Positions 54,438 through 58,317 of a DNA stretch of 58,317 bases are shown piece after piece; the first letter of the stretch is position 1, and every line of letters starts with the position of its first letter. The notes under the pieces were generated by a model. The model made no database searches. It was not told the DNA's origin and was given only the letters and a program-made list of their open reading frames with translations. This DNA is from Pseudomonadota bacterium (GTDB lineage Bacteria; CALINM01), in contig JAOABK010000011.1 in assembly GCA_026418415.1 (NCBI GenBank), positions 1 through 58,317 on the forward strand, read 5' to 3'. The position numbers and the translations under genes are program-made.

Positions 54438-55502
54438 TTATTCCCCCTTTGATTCTTTATTTTCTTCTTTTTTCTTCTTTGATGATAAAGCTCTACCCAC
54501 TGCGTGAGCTATTATTCCACCCACAGTAGCTGCTCCAACAACTGTACCAAACTTATCTGCTTTCACCTTTAATCCAGGAATCCCTGGTACTTTTGCTTCT
54601 GGTAGTCTCATATAAATTCCATTACCTGTTGAACCAATGAAACTCTCTGCTGCACATCCAATACAAGGAGAACCTCCCCTAATGGGCCAGTTAAGACCAG
54701 AGTTCCATTGATAATTCGGGCAATCATTATATGTAATAGGACCTTTACATCCTAAAAGATACATACATTTTTTTTCTGCAAATGTCTTTGCAAAATCACC
54801 CTTCTCAAAAAATGGTCTCATCTCACAGTTATCATGAATAAGCCTTGCAAAGAAAACCATAGGCCTTCTTTTACTATCAAGTTCTGGCATACCAAAGAGT
54901 TTCAAATGAGCCAACAAACCTACTAAATGGTGAGGTCTTGCTGGACAGCCTGGAAGGTTTACAACTTTTTTGGGATCTATTATTGCTGTAACTGGTTTAG
55001 CACCTGTTGGATTAGGTTCTGCTGCTGGAATTCCACCCCATGTTGCGCAGGTGCCAAGGGCAACAACGTACATTGCTTTCTCACCCAAGTCCTTAACCCA
55101 CTTAAGAAATGTAATTGGCTTCCCTGTATCATCTTCTCCAATGGTGCAATAAATACCATCATCTTTAACAGGAACTGCCCCTTCAACCACAAGAATAAAT
55201 TTTTCATTACTTTTTAATGCTTCATGAAGAACATCAATACATTGATGACCTGATGCAGCCATTACTGTTTGATGAAACTTAAGAGAGATAATATCAGTTA
55301 CAATATCAACTACAGTGGGCTGAACTGTATTAAGAATTGATTCCGAACATCCTGCATCAGTTTGCCCTTGTATCCAAATTACTGGAATATTTTTGTTCCC
55401 CTTTTCTAATGCTTCAGCAACTTTTGTAAGAAAAGGAGACGTAAGCATCGCAGCACCTAACCCACCTGCTGCTTTCAGAAAATCCCTTCTCGTTAATCTC
55501 AT
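54438..55502 (-). CDS. hyaA: [NiFe] hydrogenase small subunit with Tat signal and Asp in the proximal-cluster motif
   Basis: 354 residues. Tat signal RRDFLKAAGG at residues 5-14. Proximal-cluster motif GQTDAGCSES has Asp49 where the usual motif CTGC has its first Cys; Cys52 is kept. Later ligands are present: GTCATWGG, GCPARPHHL, DNCEMRP, CMYLLGCKGP, NDCPNYQWN and PCIGC (a 3Fe-4S-type medial site). A short hydrophobic C-terminus (VVGAATVGGIIAHAVG) could anchor the protein. Exported folded with HyaB. A sigma-54 promoter lies upstream. Confidence 0.94.
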   Translation of the reverse strand: MRLTRRDFLKAAGGLGAAMLTSPFLTKVAEALEKGNKNIPVIWIQGQTDAGCSESILNTVQPTVVDIVTDIISLKFHQTVMAASGHQCIDVLHEALKSNEKFILVVEGAVPVKDDGIYCTIGEDDTGKPITFLKWVKDLGEKAMYVVALGTCATWGGIPAAEPNPTGAKPVTAIIDPKKVVNLPGCPARPHHLVGLLAHLKLFGMPELDSKRRPMVFFARLIHDNCEMRPFFEKGDFAKTFAEKKCMYLLGCKGPITYNDCPNYQWNSGLNWPIRGGSPCIGCAAESFIGSTGNGIYMRLPEAKVPGIPGLKVKADKFGTVVGAATVGGIIAHAVGRALSSKKKKEENKESKGE

Positions 55503-55543
55503 GTGGTCATACCTCCCTTTGATAAACTTTAGACGTTTGGCAT

Positions 55544-55559
55544 ATCAAAGGTTGTGCCA
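55544..55559 (-). promoter_or_regulatory. Sigma-54 (-24/-12) promoter of the hydrogenase operon
   Basis: Minus strand TGGCACAACCTTTGAT: the -24 TGGCAC is perfect and the conserved GG and -12 G are ten bases apart as required. The only mismatch to TTGCW is A for C. A GGGAGG ribosome site and the hyaA ATG follow about 40 bases further. Confidence 0.75.
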
Positions 55560-55610
55560 CACGAAAAATCAACAATTACAATAACTTACTGATTTAAGGC
55601 TTAAACTTAA

Positions 55611-55648
55611 TGTAATATTACAATGACAGTGTAAAGATTTGATTACAC
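55611..55648. promoter_or_regulatory. Candidate enhancer (UAS) for the sigma-54 activator
   Basis: Two inverted repeats of the same half-site: the perfect 12-base palindrome tgtaatattaca (55611-55622), and gtgtaa-8-ttacac (55629-55648). A further attaca half-site is at 55575. They lie about 50-90 bases upstream of the -24 element, typical for enhancer-binding proteins. Confidence 0.55.
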
Positions 55649-55659
55649 AAAATTAAAAA

Positions 55660-57927
55660 TTAGTGCCTGAATATGTCTTCTCTTTTTATATTATGTTTTT
55701 TCATTAAATTATGGAAGGTTGGCCTCGGTATGCCTGCAAGCTCTGCAGCCTTTTTTACATTTCCCATAGACTGTTTTAGAAATCTTTTTATCAAATTTCT
55801 TTCAAATTGCTGAAGGTGTTCTTCTCTTAAATCCCATAAATTTTTATTAACCGGTAAGCTTTCCAGCTCAGGAGAAGTATTCTGTATATATATAGGAAAA
55901 TCCTTTAGCTTTAACTCCTCTCCCTGTGCAAGAATTACAGCTCTTTCCACTACATTTGCTAATTCTCTTATGTTGCCTGGCCAATGATAGGCTTTGAGAT
56001 ACCTAATTACTTCCTTCTCTACACTTTTTATTTTCTTTCCTATCTTTTTAGATGCACTATCTATAAGATGATGCAAAAAGTATGGAATATCGTCTTTTCT
56101 TTCTCTTAGGGGTGGCAATGTAATTGTAAAAACATTGAGTCTGTAATATAAATCTTCTCTAAATTTTCCTTCTTTTATTAACTCTTCTAAATTTCTATTT
56201 GTTGCTGCTATTACTCGAACATCAACCTTTTTCACTTCAGTACTTCCAATTGCTCTTATTTCACCATTTTGTAAAACTCTAAGAAGCTTTGTCTGCAAAT
56301 TTATAGGCATATCCCCTATTTCATCGAGAAATATAGTACCATTATTTGCCGCTTCAAATAGCCCCTTCTTATTTTCAGTTGCGCCAGTAAAAGAGCCTTT
56401 TACATGACCAAAAAGTTCGCTTTCTAATAGGTTCTCATTTAAAGTAGTACAATTTACTGTAATCATTGGTTTGTTTTTTCTGTTAGACTTTTGGTGAATA
56501 AGTATCGCTAACATCTCTTTGCCTGTTCCACTCTCTCCCCTTAGTAAAACAGTTGTGCTTGTTGGTGCAACCTTTTCAATCTGATCCCAAATCTCTCTCA
56601 TTTTATGTGTTTTTCCTAATATAAATCCAAAATCCTTATCCTTATACAATTCATTTTGTATAACCTGATAATCCTGTAACAATGTGAGATTGTTTATTGA
56701 CATTTTATTTAGAAGGTAGGGCAAACACATCTCTATTTCGGCGAGACCTATAACAACAGCTTTTGCCTTCTCATAACAGTTTTCATATCCACAGGCACCA
56801 CAATTTAAATTTTCTCCACCATTGTATACCTTCATCTCGTCAAGTACCCTTTTTATATCCTCTTCCTTTGGTTCTATGAAAATTAGTCTATCTTTTTTTG
56901 AAAACTCCCTTAAAAGACCTTTGTCTGGAAATGGATACTCTTCTCCAGCCGACTGGAAATAATAGTTTTTAACATAATTAACTACCCTTTCAACCCTTTC
57001 ATGGAGGCTACCTTTATTTTGCATTACCGGTCCATCAATACAGCCTTTACAAAATAGCATATCAACAAACTTGGGTTTTATTCTTCCGCTCTTTAGAGCC
57101 TCAAAAAAACTTAAAACTTCATCCTTACCATCCACAACAATTATATCTGTCTCTAAAATGTCAGTACCAATAGAAGCTGTTTTTAAAAGTCCTCCAGATA
57201 AAGCAAATGCTCTACCTATTCTTGGAAAATATCCATCAAAATCGGAAAAGTTTTTTCTTTTTGGATCTATATTAAACTCACTAAAAAAGCAATCTAACTC
57301 TTTAAAAGTCCAAACATTATCAATACACACATTTTCAAAATTATCATGTATCTCAGATTTTTTTGCTACACAGGGCCCAATGAAAGTAATGTGTGCATCC
57401 TTAAAACGCTCTTTCAAAAACCGCCCCATTGCAATCATCGGCGAAACAATATTAACTAAATTTGGAATAAACTCTGGATAATACTTACATACAAGATTAA
57501 CAATTGCGGGACATGGAGAAGATATAAAAGTATTTTCATTTTTTTCACTAATCGCCTTGTTTAGAAAACCTCTATAACTCTCCGCAACCAGCTCTGCACC
57601 ATAAGCGGTTTCATAAACATAATCAAAACCTAACTTTCTTAATGCTGCAACAAGTTGGAGGGGATGGGAGTCATTATAATATGACACAAAGGAAGGTGCT
57701 AAAAGAGCAATCTTTGTTTTACCGCTCTGAAGCAACTCGTGTATGGACATACCCATTTCCACTGCCTTTGCATCCTGAGAACATAACTTTATACAATTAC
57801 CACAGGATATACAATTTTCTTTCAATACAAATGCCTGATCATTTTGAACTTTGATAGCTTTAACTGGACAACCCCTTATGCAGGAATAACATTTTTTACA
57901 TAATCCTTCCTTTGTTTGAATAATCAT
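55660..57927 (-). CDS. [FeFe]-hydrogenase-like sensor fused to a sigma-54 activator
   Basis: 755 residues. Order: two 4Fe-4S ferredoxin motifs (Cys10-20, 39-49); an [FeFe]-hydrogenase-like domain (about 70-330) with SSPCPA (Cys139), GPCVAKKSE (Cys186) and FCKGC (Cys293, Cys296), which match H-cluster ligands; an ARC 4Fe-4S motif (Cys376, 379, 384, 401); an AAA+ domain with Walker A GESGTGK (464-470), GSFTGA (511-516, variant of GAFTGA) and Walker B IFLDEIGD; and a Fis-type helix-turn-helix at the C-terminus. The usual TSCCP is SSPCP, so the proton-transfer Cys is Pro. It probably senses hydrogen or redox state and activates the adjacent hydrogenase operon. It could alternatively be a redox regulator without an H-cluster. 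Confidence 0.85.
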   Translation of the reverse strand: MIIQTKEGLCKKCYSCIRGCPVKAIKVQNDQAFVLKENCISCGNCIKLCSQDAKAVEMGMSIHELLQSGKTKIALLAPSFVSYYNDSHPLQLVAALRKLGFDYVYETAYGAELVAESYRGFLNKAISEKNENTFISSPCPAIVNLVCKYYPEFIPNLVNIVSPMIAMGRFLKERFKDAHITFIGPCVAKKSEIHDNFENVCIDNVWTFKELDCFFSEFNIDPKRKNFSDFDGYFPRIGRAFALSGGLLKTASIGTDILETDIIVVDGKDEVLSFFEALKSGRIKPKFVDMLFCKGCIDGPVMQNKGSLHERVERVVNYVKNYYFQSAGEEYPFPDKGLLREFSKKDRLIFIEPKEEDIKRVLDEMKVYNGGENLNCGACGYENCYEKAKAVVIGLAEIEMCLPYLLNKMSINNLTLLQDYQVIQNELYKDKDFGFILGKTHKMREIWDQIEKVAPTSTTVLLRGESGTGKEMLAILIHQKSNRKNKPMITVNCTTLNENLLESELFGHVKGSFTGATENKKGLFEAANNGTIFLDEIGDMPINLQTKLLRVLQNGEIRAIGSTEVKKVDVRVIAATNRNLEELIKEGKFREDLYYRLNVFTITLPPLRERKDDIPYFLHHLIDSASKKIGKKIKSVEKEVIRYLKAYHWPGNIRELANVVERAVILAQGEELKLKDFPIYIQNTSPELESLPVNKNLWDLREEHLQQFERNLIKRFLKQSMGNVKKAAELAGIPRPTFHNLMKKHNIKREDIFRH

Positions 57928-57935
57928 AAGATCCC

Positions 57936-58317
57936 CTATCTTAGAAATTCAGTAAACTTATCTAATAGACCATTATATTTTGCTATAAAAACACCATAAT
58001 TGGTTAGAGGTATATTTTTACTGGTAAAATATTCTTGTCTTTTTTTCATATCCCTTTCAGATAACATACATCCACCACAGTGTAATGCAAACCTTACACT
58101 TTCTAATTCTTGAAAATTTTGATGTATTCCTGAGAAGAAAACAAAATTAAGTTTCTTTCCTGTTGTCTTTTCTAATAGTTTTGGAAGAACCTCTCTTCCC
58201 ATATCCCCCTCTAATCTATGGTGAGTACAGGCTTCTATGATCGCAACTTTATCCCCTTCTTTAAGGCTATCAATTAAATAACAGGAATCGAGCAGGGATT
58301 TAAAATTACCTTTATAT
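57936..58317 (-). CDS. hydF: [FeFe]-hydrogenase maturation GTPase HydF, 3' part only
   Basis: The frame is open to the right edge, so the N-terminal GTPase domain lies outside. The visible 127 residues contain EACTHH, followed exactly 46 residues after CTH by HCGGC: the HydF cluster signature CxH-x46-53-HCxxC. NYGVFIA near the end also fits. HydF carries the di-iron precursor of the H-cluster. Its presence beside an [FeFe]-hydrogenase-like regulator implies the cofactor is made in this organism. The gap to the regulator gene is eight bases. Confidence 0.92.
   Translation of the reverse strand, partial: YKGNFKSLLDSCYLIDSLKEGDKVAIIEACTHHRLEGDMGREVLPKLLEKTTGKKLNFVFFSGIHQNFQELESVRFALHCGGCMLSERDMKKRQEYFTSKNIPLTNYGVFIAKYNGLLDKFTEFLR

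Noticed and set aside
57071-57481. 136-codon plus-strand ORF
   Set aside because: Antisense to the well-supported [FeFe]-like sigma-54 regulator.
1-58317. CRISPR arrays, insertion sequences, prophage or integrative elements
   Set aside because: No regularly spaced repeats, transposase, integrase or terminal inverted repeats were found on either strand.

Overview
This AT-rich window carries genes on both strands from a Gram-negative, probably anaerobic or microaerophilic bacterium. The outer-membrane and Tat/TolQR systems, the carboxynorspermidine route, the membrane-bound NiFe hydrogenase, HydF and the cobalamin genes fit a Deferribacterota-like lineage (for example Calditerrivibrio or Deferribacter). 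That assignment is inferred from gene content, not from a marker gene. Layout: 1-1.9 kb holds the 3' end of a multicopper oxidase and two tRNA clusters (Lys-Glu and Gly-Cys-Leu). 1.9-5.0 kb is a sugar-nucleotide operon (ugd, UDP-glucuronate decarboxylase, ROK kinase). 5.0-9.2 kb is an opposite operon (alaC, hom, thrC, phoU-like). 9.3-11.0 kb encodes two oligopeptide-type ABC ATPases. 11.1-14.1 kb has a DUF2325 protein, a monohaem cytochrome, a Fur-family regulator, a HEAT-repeat protein and a GGR-type flavoprotein. 14.1-18.5 kb is a TetR-controlled EmrAB/TolC-type efflux operon. 18.6-24.2 kb has a SurA/PpiC foldase, carboxynorspermidine synthase, archease, RtcB and GltX. 24.2-28.1 kb has an HD-GYP response regulator preceded by a 51-codon gene with an in-frame UGA, then TrmL, DUF362 ferredoxin, Spy-like and thioesterase genes. 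28.1-32.8 kb has a GAF-PilB/GspE ATPase and CysND. 32.9-40.9 kb is an eight-gene TolQR/AgmX/TPR envelope-machine operon resembling the core of the myxobacterial Agl-Glt apparatus. 41.0-44.1 kb has a frameshifted sulfotransferase and an OB-fold lipoprotein with a MacB-like ABC transporter. 44.2-51.8 kb is a riboswitch-controlled cobalamin/cobalt operon (orf, cobD, cbiB, cbiA, cbiX, cbiC, cbiMNQO). 51.8-58.3 kb is a hydrogenase locus (hyaABC plus maturation protease), a sigma-54 activator carrying an [FeFe]-hydrogenase-like sensory module, and the 3' end of hydF. Two points stand out. First, a tiny single-pass membrane protein (25306-25461, minus) has an in-frame UGA followed 19 nt later by a 17-nt hairpin with a GGUCU apical loop, the signature of a bacterial SECIS; it is a candidate undescribed selenoprotein encoded directly upstream of an HD-GYP regulator. 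Second, the hydrogenase region reads as a self-contained hydrogen-response module. An [FeFe]-hydrogenase-like domain, in which the usual proton-transfer Cys is Pro, is fused to a sigma-54 AAA+/Fis activator and sits beside hydF. Directly downstream lie inverted TGTAAT/ATTACA repeats and a well-spaced -24/-12 promoter in front of a NiFe hydrogenase whose proximal-cluster motif has Asp in place of the first Cys. Several operons also appear to have promoters placed so that transcription would begin at or next to the start codon, suggesting leaderless mRNAs.
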